From assembly GCF_024385575.1 (NCBI RefSeq), contig NZ_JANFMV010000001.1:682001-746000 (forward strand): DNA of 64,000 nt, read 5' to 3'. Made by a program: the position numbers and the translations under genes. How positions within the stretch are numbered: the first letter of the stretch is position 1; every line of letters starts with the position of its first letter. Shown in pieces: positions 8,001-16,400 of this stretch. The notes beneath the pieces were generated by a model that saw only the letters and a program-made list of their open reading frames with translations, was not told where the DNA came from and made no database searches. The DNA is from Rhizobium sp. NRK18 (lineage in GTDB: Bacteria; Pseudomonadota; Alphaproteobacteria; Rhizobiales; Rhizobiaceae).

Positions 8001-8054
8001 AAAAAGTTTCCAAGTTTCCTGCATATATACATAGGGAAAGTCGGAAACTTTTTT
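8001..8054. repeat. Hairpin repeat copy D
   Basis: AAAAAGTTTCCAAGTTTCC, spacer with TGCATATATACATAG, then GGAAAGTCGGAAACTTTTTT. The outer 11 bp of the two arms pair perfectly and a second 5-bp block pairs inside. It ends 2 bp from the probable ATG at 7998, so on the minus-strand RNA the hairpin would cover the translation start region. Confidence 0.85.
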
Positions 8055-8090
8055 GCCCCACGGATACGCGCATGTTGTTGAATGCTTGTC

Positions 8091-8140
8091 GACTTTCCAG
8101 CTTTCCTACCCCTTATGGCAAGGAAACATGGAACGTTTTT
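8091..8140. repeat. Hairpin repeat copy E (divergent)
   Basis: GACTTTCCAGCTTTCC, spacer TACCCCTTATGGCAA, then GGAAACATGGAACGTTTTT. It is the least similar copy but keeps the four-box layout. It begins 4 bp after the integrase stop codon and is separated from copy D by only 36 bp. Confidence 0.7.
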
Positions 8141-8144
8141 CCTC

Positions 8145-9374
8145 TCACGGGTAGGCGACGGCATCAGCACCTGTGGATGCCTGACGAATGGGTTGAGCCT
8201 TGGGCGCGGTGAGCCTTTCGACATAATCGCCCCATATCTGCAGCGCCTCACGCTTTTCATCGAAATACAAGTGGCGATTGTAGACGGCGGCAACGCCAGA
8301 GACCACTCCCGTTTTGTGGTTCAATACGGCCTCGATGATGTGCGGCTGAACACCGAGGATTGCCATGTTGGTTGCAGCCGTGCGGCGCAGGTCGTGAAAG
8401 CGCCAGTCCTCGGCATCAAGCCCCACGAAGGTTTCGAGGCGCTTCTTGAAACGGCCAAAGCCTGAGATGGGTGAGATGCTTGTTGTCGTGAACACGTAAT
8501 CGGAGCCGTAGAAACGTGGAATGGTTTTCAGGATTTCGATAGCCTGAGTGGGTAAGGGGACCACATGCAGGGTGGCGTTTTTTGTGCGCTCGGCTTTCAG
8601 CGTTAGTGTCCCCTTGTCGAGATCGAGTTCGGACCAGCGCATATCGGCGATTTCGCGAAGGCGTTGGCCTGTGAGAAGCAGAAGCTTGCCGAATTCCTCG
8701 AATGGATAGCCTTCAGCTTCGCAGCCCATCAGGAAGGATTTGATTTCGGTATCGGATAGCCACCGTTCGTGGGCGACTTCCTTGATCAGCGGTTTCAGAC
8801 CGGCCACAGGCGATATTTCGACAATGCCTTGATCAATGCACCATGAATACAGTTTCTTGATTGCAGCCAGCCCACGGTTTGCCCGTGTGCCTCTTCCACC
8901 ATTATCCTCAATGTCAGATATAAGGCGTTCAAGCTCACGAATGACATCAGCGCGTTTGATGGCGTCGATCTTCAGCCCGTGAAGCTTGTTCATGCGCAGC
9001 AATACGCTTTCGGTTCCCTTCCAGTCCTTGGTGTGCCGTTTGGCGTGCTTTTCGATGAACTGAGGGATGACATCGCCAAGCGTCAACGATCTCGGCGCTG
9101 GCTCATCCTCACGCTCACGAAACAATCCCAACTGAATATCGCGCAGGATCATTTGCGCCTTCTCGCGCGCATCCTTCAGCGACAGGATCGGCCATGACCC
9201 GAGCTTCAAACGCCGGGACCGTCCGTCAATGCGCGTCGCCAGATACCAGACCTTTGCGCCAGTGGCCGACACACGCAGCAGCAGCCCGGTCAGCAATTCA
9301 TCGCGGATCTCGTAGCGCTTGCCAGAAGCAGGCGGCAAATTCTCAATGAGCTTGGGTGTCAGTTTCTTCTTCAT
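8145..9374 (-). CDS. Tyrosine-recombinase integrase (P4/CP4-57 type)
   Basis: A 409-residue integrase starting at ATG 9374 (MKKKLTPKLIENLPPASGKR). Residues 1-85 form the DUF4102-type arm-binding domain, about 100-180 the core-binding domain, and the C-terminal catalytic domain has Arg238 (TGQRLREI), His327 and Arg330 (HDLRR), His353 (LNHKTG) and the nucleophile Tyr365 (VYNRH). All catalytic residues are present, so it should be active. Enzymes of this family insert into the 3' end of tRNA genes; the tRNA-Met 3' copy at 13957-14002 is the matching right end. The gene lies about 4.6 kb inside that end, with the three-gene cassette between. Confidence 0.95.
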   Translation of the reverse strand: MKKKLTPKLIENLPPASGKRYEIRDELLTGLLLRVSATGAKVWYLATRIDGRSRRLKLGSWPILSLKDAREKAQMILRDIQLGLFREREDEPAPRSLTLGDVIPQFIEKHAKRHTKDWKGTESVLLRMNKLHGLKIDAIKRADVIRELERLISDIEDNGGRGTRANRGLAAIKKLYSWCIDQGIVEISPVAGLKPLIKEVAHERWLSDTEIKSFLMGCEAEGYPFEEFGKLLLLTGQRLREIADMRWSELDLDKGTLTLKAERTKNATLHVVPLPTQAIEILKTIPRFYGSDYVFTTTSISPISGFGRFKKRLETFVGLDAEDWRFHDLRRTAATNMAILGVQPHIIEAVLNHKTGVVSGVAAVYNRHLYFDEKREALQIWGDYVERLTAPKAQPIRQASTGADAVAYP

Positions 9375-9429
9375 GACGCGCAAAATAAGATTGCAACGTC
9401 CGATTGTCAGGGTATGGTTTGAGAGGGGA

Positions 9430-10218
9430 ATGAATTACTTCTGGGGATTGGGGGCGGATTTGAGTCTACCTGCACCTAGGGCTGGCGATCCGCCGCCTTC
9501 TAACAAACTTTCGGACAAGGCGCATTCGGCGATATTTGATGACGGCACCGTTGATAGGCAAGTCAGGGTGGCGGTGATATTCGATCTTGAGGCGTCGCCA
9601 GATTTGGGTCGCTTGTTTGGTGATATGTGCGATGGGGAAAGCCTTTTAGGGCCAGCGCTTCCCAGCGGAGGAATTATACTTGGCCGCGCGATGACGCTTC
9701 ATGCATTTCACCGTGGATTGGTAGAGGGATGGTTTGGCTCAAGTCCCATGGATGCGGATATTGCTCGAGATGTGGTTGATCAACTCAAGGATGCCTATGA
9801 TAATTCGGGGGCAGATGGAGCGTCCATGTCGAAATTTCGAGCGCTGCTTGATCCCGGTCTGCCACTCCCTATCCTTCCAAGGAGAGTGACCTGGTATTTT
9901 TTTGATCAGCACGACTCATCAAACCCAATGAAGCACGTCGACGTGAATTTGGCGCTTAAATTGGCTTTACCGTCAGCAGCAGTTGGATCGGGGCGTGACT
10001 ATATTGTGTTTAAGATTGATCGTCTCAAACTCAATGATCCCCGTAGGCCGCGATTTACCGACAGTGGAGCACTTTCGTTCCTAGACTTTTGGAGGCCTGG
10101 AGGGCAGACGTCGCCCTGGATCACGGGCCTCGAAGGACTGGATGAAGTCGTCGACACGCCGACCGTTGTTGGCGCTGTCAGTTCAGAGTATCATATAGTT
10201 TTTTGCGATGAATCTTGA
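9430..10218 (+). CDS. First gene of an unidentified three-gene cassette
   Basis: A 262-residue protein starting MNYFWGLGADLSLP, set by GAGAGGGG just upstream of the ATG. The sequence mixes beta-strand-like stretches (VRVAVIFDLE, RVTWYFFDQHD, YIVFKIDRL) with loops rich in Pro, Gly and Asp, suggesting a compact alpha/beta domain. No catalytic motif, signal peptide or membrane span is visible and I do not recognise a family. It is followed at 55 bp by the second cassette gene and is divergent from the integrase gene, separated by only 55 bp, so the promoter must lie in or near the integrase start. Confidence 0.7.
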   Translation: MNYFWGLGADLSLPAPRAGDPPPSNKLSDKAHSAIFDDGTVDRQVRVAVIFDLEASPDLGRLFGDMCDGESLLGPALPSGGIILGRAMTLHAFHRGLVEGWFGSSPMDADIARDVVDQLKDAYDNSGADGASMSKFRALLDPGLPLPILPRRVTWYFFDQHDSSNPMKHVDVNLALKLALPSAAVGSGRDYIVFKIDRLKLNDPRRPRFTDSGALSFLDFWRPGGQTSPWITGLEGLDEVVDTPTVVGAVSSEYHIVFCDES

Positions 10219-10272
10219 GCGGAGCTTAACTAAGTTCCACGTATTATAGCTTGGGAATTGGATATCTTCATA

Positions 10273-11466
10273 ATGGCAGTCGAAAACATACAAGAGGTCA
10301 GTTTTGAAGATCGCCTACGGGCGGCCTTATTTGATGCGGCTAAGCATGGAGATCGTAGCCGTGATGAAACTGCCCCTCTTGCAATCGAGGCAAGAGGCCT
10401 TTCTAGCGACGAGGTCGGTCACGCCTTCTGTAATGCCTTTCTGTCTCTTGTTGATGAGTGGAAGTGGAACTGGTCTGATCTTCAGAGTTTGTTTGTTTCC
10501 GCTGAACAATTCGCGGACGGTGTTGGTGCTGGAAGATTTTCTAGGGGCGCTCGGAGGGCTGTCTTGTCCTTCTTAGATGATAGGAAGTTCTCAGAGCCAC
10601 AAGCGTGCCAATCCGAGGCGGCGCAACGCTGCAGAGCTTACGCTTTGATGCTGGCAAGATCTGTCGGTGCCAAGGTGGATATTGATATTTTGAACTCCGA
10701 AAAGCACCTGCAAACACTTCACCCCCTGTTATGGCTGGACTTAGCTTCTACTAATCTAGCGTCTGGCGCTTACGTTGGTTTTGTTCAACAGTTTCTCGAT
10801 GCGAACAAAGTGCAACCGTTCGATTTCTTGCCTAGGCTGCGATTGATAATTCGCAAACAAGGAGTGGGAACGGCCGAAGCTGTTCTGCATGCTGCTTGCA
10901 GGCGTCTTTACCTACAGAGGCGTTATCCAGAGGCAGAGGAGTTGATTGTAAAGGCAGAGGCAATTGAACCTCGCGGTTGGAAAATGCCTCTAGATGGAGA
11001 GCCTATAAGAGTGCCAGGCGCAAAATCAGTTGGTGAGTTGATTGACGCTCTCTTCATTCGACCGATTGTGGTTTCGAGTGTTGATCCCCTGGTAGCACTG
11101 ACGGAGTTTAGAGAGCGCTTTGATCCTTTGATGGCACTAAGTAGAGAGGAAAGCTTGGAAGCGCAGCGTTGGAAATGGAGGGAGAAGGTCTTTTCGTTTG
11201 CTCGTTCTCCCAAACTAGTCGGAGTATTCGCCGTAGCCGGTATTTTGCCCAAGTTTCGACGACCGGATGCATCTGGCTTTGATTGGTGGCAAGATATGGG
11301 AGACTGGGGTAGCGCACTTCCATCCGAGGAGTCTTTTGTTTCTGTTGCTAAACAAGTTCACAGTGAGTTTGCGATCGAGAAATCCAGGGACATAAGGGAA
11401 AGAAAAGAAGACGAAGGCTACATCCCAGAGCTGGCTCATAGAGCTGGTTTCGAGTTTCAAGGGTAG
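10273..11466 (+). CDS. Second gene of the cassette, helical protein of unknown function
   Basis: Starting at the ATG at 10273 (MAVENIQEVSFEDRL), the protein has 397 residues; a TTG five codons earlier is possible. It is mostly helical, with helix-turn-helix-like pairs in the middle resembling degenerate TPR repeats (AVLHAACRRLYLQRRYPEAE, then ELIVKAEAIEP). The C-terminal third is Trp/Phe-rich. No nuclease, ATPase or transmembrane motif is seen. Only 4 bp separate its stop from the ATG of the third gene, a strong sign of a common operon and stoichiometric partners. Confidence 0.7.
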   Translation: MAVENIQEVSFEDRLRAALFDAAKHGDRSRDETAPLAIEARGLSSDEVGHAFCNAFLSLVDEWKWNWSDLQSLFVSAEQFADGVGAGRFSRGARRAVLSFLDDRKFSEPQACQSEAAQRCRAYALMLARSVGAKVDIDILNSEKHLQTLHPLLWLDLASTNLASGAYVGFVQQFLDANKVQPFDFLPRLRLIIRKQGVGTAEAVLHAACRRLYLQRRYPEAEELIVKAEAIEPRGWKMPLDGEPIRVPGAKSVGELIDALFIRPIVVSSVDPLVALTEFRERFDPLMALSREESLEAQRWKWREKVFSFARSPKLVGVFAVAGILPKFRRPDASGFDWWQDMGDWGSALPSEESFVSVAKQVHSEFAIEKSRDIRERKEDEGYIPELAHRAGFEFQG

Positions 11467-11470
11467 GTAA

Positions 11471-13789
11471 ATGACAAATCACTCTCAAGACGAAAAGGCA
11501 TTTGTCAGGAGGGTGGAGGATGCTGTCGAGCAGCTAAGATTGATGTATCCATGGGAACATGATCGTGATCATGATGCCTCTGAATGGCAGACGGTCTATG
11601 CTGTCGACGCTGATATTTTTACGCTCTATGGTTCGCCTGAAACGAAGGCGCAAAGAACAGAACAGAGACTTGGGTATTCACAAGTATTTTCGGATGATTT
11701 CGCGCATCACAGCAGGTCGCTTGCGGAGCGACTTGCCGATTTCATCTTCTTCAAGTTGACTGCGAATAATCCGCTTTTGGTATTGCCACCTATTGATAGA
11801 GAGATATCGTCCATATTGCAGGCGCTGACGCTCCGTTTGGGTAGAGAGCCTGAAAGAGCCTTCGTAGATGAGGCTGGGCTAAAGGCATCATTGGAACAAC
11901 TTCAATCGGAAAGCGGTGAAACCATGCCGTTTGAAGTTTTTGAACGGTTCTCTCAGTTGATTTCGCTGCGTGGCAAGAGCCCACAAACCGAGTATCGCAG
12001 GCTTTCCTATTTGTTGGAACAGAGAAGAATTATTTCGGCAAACTCTGTCCGGAAGGATGACGGTTTTCCTCAACCGATTTATGAATTCCTTTCAAAGGAA
12101 TCCGGAATGTCTGAAATGTATGAGCATTCGGTTCTTTCAAGCGAATGGCTTCATCTCTTAGAAGATGCACATGGTGGCAATAAATTTAGCAATCTTCGTC
12201 GTGTAAAGCTAATGTCTGATTCTTATGCTTTGGCTCGACTGGAGCAGATGAATAAATACTTAGAATCGTATAAAATCAGGGTATTATATATTACCGGATC
12301 GCTTAATATAATTCGTGCCGCTTATCAAAGATATATTGAAAATATTCGATTTTATCGAAAGTATATCAGACATCCCCGATATTTTTTGGCGTCTCCAGAC
12401 GTAGTCGCAGTTGGCTCTCAGAGTGGGATTTCAGGCGGGGAAAGAAGGAGTCAATTTTATGATTGGGTCCTGACATTTCTCTCTGAATGTGAGTTCGATC
12501 CAGACTTTTTGGGGCGGGCCCCGGAAGGCTTTCACATCAACCAAAATTTGCTCAATGCTGCCGTTCAAGCCTTCCAAAAGGATGAAAAGATAGGGTTGGA
12601 CCTCCGAGATAAGTGGAGGAACTATCTTGATAGTTTGTCTTCGTCATACATGCCGCCAGACTCAATTCTGGAACGTATCAAACAAGACATTGGTGGAAAA
12701 GCTTTACGAACTTTGACCGATTGGGAGCGGGTTCGCGATAGCTTAGATGATCAAATAGAATACGAGAAACATCAAGCTTGGGAGGCTTGTTTTAAGACGG
12801 CCATTCGCACTGGCACATTTGTCGGTTGGGGGCTTTCTGATCATCCGTCAAGACTGGTTCCTCCTTTGCGTTTCGACCGCTGGCCCGAAACAGAATCCTT
12901 CCTGCAGACTATAAGCGCCTGGAGAGCTGTGGAGGACATCGAAGTTGAAACTTATAACAATGGATTAGAAACTGTTCGTGCTGAAACCGGTGAAGATTAT
13001 ATTTATGCTTATTATATAGCACACGCCGCACTTTTCGCTGCGCGAGGCGATTGGAGGGTTGGCGCAATCTTGTCAGTGAGGGCTATTGAGAAAGCTACAT
13101 ATCCTGAACCGGCTCATGGCACTACCGGACATGGCCGGGAAGCATGTTATTTGGCAGCTTATTGTTTCCGGCATTTAGGGGATATTGAGAAAGCCCATCG
13201 CTATCTCGATCGCGCAAAAGCAATACATGAGAAGGAGCTTGTTCAAGAGGCAAGCCTCCTCGCTGTGCCGGAACGTTTCGAGGCTGAAGAACTGGCAATT
13301 CAGCTCATGGACATATTTCAGAAGCACTATGATGGTGATAATGGCAGCGAAGTCGTGGCGCTTGAAAGTATTCGTAGGGATTATTTAGAACTTTCGGAAA
13401 TGTTACGTAAATCGAGTTATGAATTACGTAAAAAAGATGATCTATCTCGTGTATATGATTGTGTGGAGAAGGTTCTTTCGAGAGTAAATGCCAATATTTG
13501 TATGATATCTATCGTTTCAAATAATTTTGACAATGTGTTTTTTGAGGCTGGAAAACAATTGAACTCTTATTTGGAAAAAAAGACCAATGTAAGCTATTTT
13601 CTCGCAAGCGTCGATTTGTTTTGGCGTGCTCTTTCTAACGATGGCAGCGTAACTAGAGATTTGGTTCGGAGACATTTTTCAGAGCACGAGATCCAAGACC
13701 ATCTGGTCATGAAATATGATGATGCTCGCTATCATGCGATGCGAAGCTCCTTGATTAAGATCCTTAATTCTAGGAAGCACTTGAATTGA
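11471..13789 (+). CDS. Third gene of the cassette, large protein with possible PIN-like and TPR parts
   Basis: A 772-residue protein. The N-terminus contains VYAVDADIFTLYGSPE (about 42-57), which resembles the first acidic motif of PIN-like nucleases, then PPIDREISSIL (about 106-116) where the second acidic residue would fall, and later VLYITGSLNIIRAA (about 271-284), the place of the third motif, where Ser stands in for the expected Asp. The C-terminal half has TPR-like helices (ACYLAAYCFRHLGDIEKAHR, followed by YLDRAKAIHEKE). I treat PIN-like as a weak hypothesis; a noncatalytic PIN-like sensor is equally possible. It ends 168 bp before the tRNA-Met fragment, so the cassette sits at the very end of the element. 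Confidence 0.7.
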   Translation: MTNHSQDEKAFVRRVEDAVEQLRLMYPWEHDRDHDASEWQTVYAVDADIFTLYGSPETKAQRTEQRLGYSQVFSDDFAHHSRSLAERLADFIFFKLTANNPLLVLPPIDREISSILQALTLRLGREPERAFVDEAGLKASLEQLQSESGETMPFEVFERFSQLISLRGKSPQTEYRRLSYLLEQRRIISANSVRKDDGFPQPIYEFLSKESGMSEMYEHSVLSSEWLHLLEDAHGGNKFSNLRRVKLMSDSYALARLEQMNKYLESYKIRVLYITGSLNIIRAAYQRYIENIRFYRKYIRHPRYFLASPDVVAVGSQSGISGGERRSQFYDWVLTFLSECEFDPDFLGRAPEGFHINQNLLNAAVQAFQKDEKIGLDLRDKWRNYLDSLSSSYMPPDSILERIKQDIGGKALRTLTDWERVRDSLDDQIEYEKHQAWEACFKTAIRTGTFVGWGLSDHPSRLVPPLRFDRWPETESFLQTISAWRAVEDIEVETYNNGLETVRAETGEDYIYAYYIAHAALFAARGDWRVGAILSVRAIEKATYPEPAHGTTGHGREACYLAAYCFRHLGDIEKAHRYLDRAKAIHEKELVQEASLLAVPERFEAEELAIQLMDIFQKHYDGDNGSEVVALESIRRDYLELSEMLRKSSYELRKKDDLSRVYDCVEKVLSRVNANICMISIVSNNFDNVFFEAGKQLNSYLEKKTNVSYFLASVDLFWRALSNDGSVTRDLVRRHFSEHEIQDHLVMKYDDARYHAMRSSLIKILNSRKHLN

Positions 13790-13956
13790 AAATCCAGTAT
13801 TTTTTTGGGTGTCACAGGGGAGCTAAAGTCGCTGAGCTTGAATGAGCGCATTTGGAAACACACCGAACAGATCGGAAAGCCCGCGCTCAACCAATTCAAC
13901 GATCTACCAAAACAACCTGCTCACACCTGAGCCTAATCGCGCAGACACCTTGGCCA

Positions 13957-14002
13957 AATCATAATCCTTGTGTCGGGGGTTCGAATCCCTCCTCCGCTAC
14001 CA
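13957..14002 (+). repeat. Right attachment site: 3' part of tRNA-Met (anticodon CAT)
   Basis: The bases from AATCATAATCC to the final CCA can be read as tRNA anticodon loop with CAT at 13960-13962, 3' anticodon stem (TCCTT), short variable loop (GTGTC), T arm (GGGGGTTCGAATCCCTC), 3' acceptor strand (CTCCGCT), discriminator A and CCA. No 5' half precedes it, so it is a fragment. It matches the 3' half of bacterial elongator tRNA-Met as I know it. This is the classic duplicated target of tyrosine integrases that recombine in the anticodon loop. The intact tRNA gene should lie left of the window. Confidence 0.85.
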
Positions 14003-14106
14003 TTCCAGCCGGTCCCGCCAAAGGCGGGAGACATCGATCCAGTGATCGATTTCAGGCGCAGAATGCCCCGAAGCCATGGCGCAGGGGCTGATCCGATCGC
14101 GACATG

Positions 14107-15264
14107 TCAATCTTCTGTCGGCACGGGGAAATCCGTGCGTGGATGGGCTGGGGTGTCATTCTGGGTCTCTGTTAGGGGGTGGCTCTCCTTTTCCCTAAGC
14201 CGAAATTTTGTCTTTGAAAGAAGCCAATGGAACGGGAAATGATGGTCTTCACCGCAATGTTCGCAGTCCATCATTTCCATCAGAAAGAAACGCGCCGCAT
14301 TTGATTTTCGAATACTCACTTTCATGCCACAATGTGGGCAGTTGAGAAACTCCTTGAACATTTTGTTGATTTCTATCGCGATTTCATTCCGCCCCTCACC
14401 AAATAAAGAGCCGTAGGAGCCGATTGACGTCAGAAGAATGTAATCGAGATATCTTTCTTCTACCGCTGACATTTCTGAATATAAAGATATCATCAATACA
14501 TTGGCTTACATTAGTACATATGCCAAATCGACGTATAGTGTTTCGTATAAATCGTTGTCGCTTGGGTTTTTAAATATGAAGTTTAAATTCAACTCCTCTG
14601 TTCTCATTGCCGGGTGGCTGGTGACCAAATGATTGGCCTTGTCAAAAAGCGTGGCGAAACCGTAAGCGCTTTTTTTGTCAAAGATGATTTCGTAGAGCCT
14701 TTCTGCGCTCGCGAAATCTGTACCTTTTGAGGTTCTAATCGCCTCCTCAAGCAGTTTGATCTTACGAGCCGGTGTGAGATGCCGGTTTTCCATCAAGTCT
14801 GCGGGGGACTCTTTTAGACGGGTGTAAAAATCGTCTTGATCAGCTTTAAGCCAAGTGGCGAACATCAAGTTTTCACGCAAAGGCTTTCGTAGAAGTGCCA
14901 TTGCAACAGTAAATTTACGTTTCTCGAGTGCCTTGAGAGCTTCGTGAATAAAGTGAAGTAAATCTGAAAATAGTGCGACCGTCAGATGATTGATTACGAT
15001 CTTCCGGGGAATGTGATCCTGTCCGGTCGTAAAAAAATAATCGAATGGGTCGCTAGATTTTTCAAACCGCTTCAACTCTTCTGGAGATTGAAATCTAATG
15101 TTGATGACATTGATTTCGTTCTCTTCACCGGCAATCAGCAAAGATACCATTTGATCGTGGAGCCGAAAGCAAAACTCATGCGCGGCATGGCAATCCTTCG
15201 GCATCAATTTTAGTCGGTCTGGCTCAATTAATCCTAGTGGCTTAACGCGGCGATTTTGGTGCAT
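14107..15264 (-). pseudogene. Hypothetical protein gene with C-terminal zinc ribbon, split by one TAA
   Basis: A single frame from ATG 15264 (252 residues, ending DLAYVLM) meets TAA at 14506-14508 and continues in the same frame (ANVLMISLYSEMSAVEERYL) to 14107, adding about 132 residues. The C-terminal part has two CxxC pairs (CPHCG, CEHCG) spaced like a zinc ribbon. Together the product would be about 385 residues. Sequence character and reading flow across the stop suggest one ancestral gene with a nonsense mutation; a restart at TTG 14496 could give a separate zinc-ribbon peptide. No family is recognised. It is AT-rich like the element, although it lies beyond the tRNA fragment, so it may belong to an older insertion at the same tRNA site. 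Confidence 0.6.
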
Positions 15265-15819
15265 AAGTTGGTCTATATTTTGAAGTTGATGTGCTCGGTT
15301 CGTCTGAACAGCATGGGGAGTTTCGCTAAGTCGATTTCCGCCTCGATTATGATGTCGCCATCATTTTGGGCAGCACGTTAAAGTAGACCTGATCCGACGT
15401 CTGTCGGTCAAGGGATGAATAAATGTGCAAGTTGTTGTAAGAAGTCAGATATTGAGCGTTTGTGGAAATTGGCCTGCGCCGGCCAACTTCCGAGATCGTA
15501 ATCTTACGGCAATCCTCCGGAAAAATTGTAATCCCGATTCTCCCTTCAGTCCGGCCTCAGCTTTCGGACCGCGATGCGAACAGAAAGAGGGGACATCATG
15601 AGAATCGCACCGGCAGCACTGGCGGGTCTGTCACCCTTTCGGGAAGCGCGGCTGCGGTGCGGGATCGGCCGACGGTGCGCCACGTAATGTCAGTCCAACG
15701 AGCCGACGAGTTCGGCGGATCATGACTGCGACGACCGGATCATGCTGGATGAGTTGTGGCGGCGCACTAGAAGGGGCTTTCCCGGAGACCAGGCTCGACG
15801 CTTGAGGCGCGCCAGCCGC
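15265..15819. other. Stretch without a convincing gene between foreign remnants and higBA
   Basis: About 555 bp. The part up to roughly 15450 is AT-rich, the rest GC-rich like the host. Short open frames occur (for example 15462-15725) but have no ribosome binding site or protein-like composition. It reads like scar DNA from past insertions. I looked for IS terminal repeats and could not identify any with confidence. Confidence 0.4.
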
Positions 15820-16134
15820 CTATGCCGCCCTCGGCTCGATCGTCGACAGATCATCTTCGATTTGGCGACGGCGTTGCATGAGGTCGTAGTCGGTCTGCAG
15901 GCCCAGGAAGAAGCCTTCGGACATGCCGAAATAGCGGGCGAGGCGCAGGTCGGTGTCGGCAGTCATGGCGCGTTTGCCGAGCACGATCTCGTTGATGCGG
16001 CGCGGCGGGACGTGGACGGCGCGGGCGAGCGCGTTCTGGCTGACGCCCATGGGTTTGAGAAATTCTTCGAGCAGGATCTCGCCGGGATGCGGGTTCGGCA
16101 AGAGATCAGTCATGGTAGTCGGCGATTGTGACAT
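15820..16134 (-). CDS. higA: HigA-family antitoxin
   Basis: A 104-residue protein with the HigA signature NPHPGEILLEEFLKPMGVSQ followed by the helix-turn-helix NALARAVHVPPRRINEIVLG at about 28-47 and RLARYFGMSEGFF. It would bind and neutralise HigB and repress the operon. The ATG at 16134 is chosen because AAGGAGGACC precedes it; an internal ATG at 16113 lacks such a site. It follows and overlaps higB by 29 bases, the toxin-first order typical of higBA. Confidence 0.92.
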   Translation of the reverse strand: MSQSPTTMTDLLPNPHPGEILLEEFLKPMGVSQNALARAVHVPPRRINEIVLGKRAMTADTDLRLARYFGMSEGFFLGLQTDYDLMQRRRQIEDDLSTIEPRAA

Positions 16135-16390
16135 GGCTCGGTCCTCCTTCCTGCCAGATGAAGCAGATGCGCCACTGGCTGTTGATCCGGATGCTGTGCT
16201 GGCCGGTGCGGTTGCCTTTCAGCGCTTCAAGCCTGTTGCCGGGCGGGACGCGCAGATCCTGCAGCGTGCGGGCCTGGTTGATAAGGCGCAGCTTGCGCAG
16301 GGCAACCGGCTGAATGTCCGGCGGAAGCTTCCGGCTTCGCCGACCCGACCAGATGCATTCGGTTTCCGGATCGGCGAAACTCTGGATCAT
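16106..16390 (-). CDS. higB: HigB-family mRNA interferase toxin
   Basis: A 94-residue RelE/HigB-fold protein. Its C-terminal part reads LEALKGNRTGQHSIRINSQW, then RICFIWQEGGPSHVTIADYH, which is the typical HigB core with the conserved arginines, tryptophan and final D-Y-H. Such toxins cleave mRNA on the ribosome. It is the first gene of the operon; the 30-bp near-palindrome at 16401-16430 lies directly upstream. Confidence 0.92.
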   Translation of the reverse strand: MIQSFADPETECIWSGRRSRKLPPDIQPVALRKLRLINQARTLQDLRVPPGNRLEALKGNRTGQHSIRINSQWRICFIWQEGGPSHVTIADYHD

Positions 16391-16400
16391 GAAGAAGCAT

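Noticed and set aside
4220..8140. The five hairpin repeats as a CRISPR array
   Set aside because: Copies are separated by 36 bp to 2 kb with genes in between, are palindromic with variable arms, and no cas genes are present.
11471..13789. Firm call of an active PIN nuclease for the third cassette gene
   Set aside because: Only the first acidic motif looks convincing; the third expected Asp position reads Ser (YITGS), so I kept it as a hypothesis only.
14013..14029. Hairpin TCCCGCC-AAA-GGCGGGA after the tRNA fragment as a terminator
   Set aside because: The stem is real but no T-run follows and the tRNA fragment is not expected to be transcribed as a gene; left unassigned.
13852..14242. Short frames covering the tRNA-Met fragment
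   Set aside because: They read through the tRNA sequence and its flanks; the tRNA fragment explains the conservation.
15462..15725. 87-residue plus-strand frame in the junction region
   Set aside because: No binding site, no motif; probably insertion scar.
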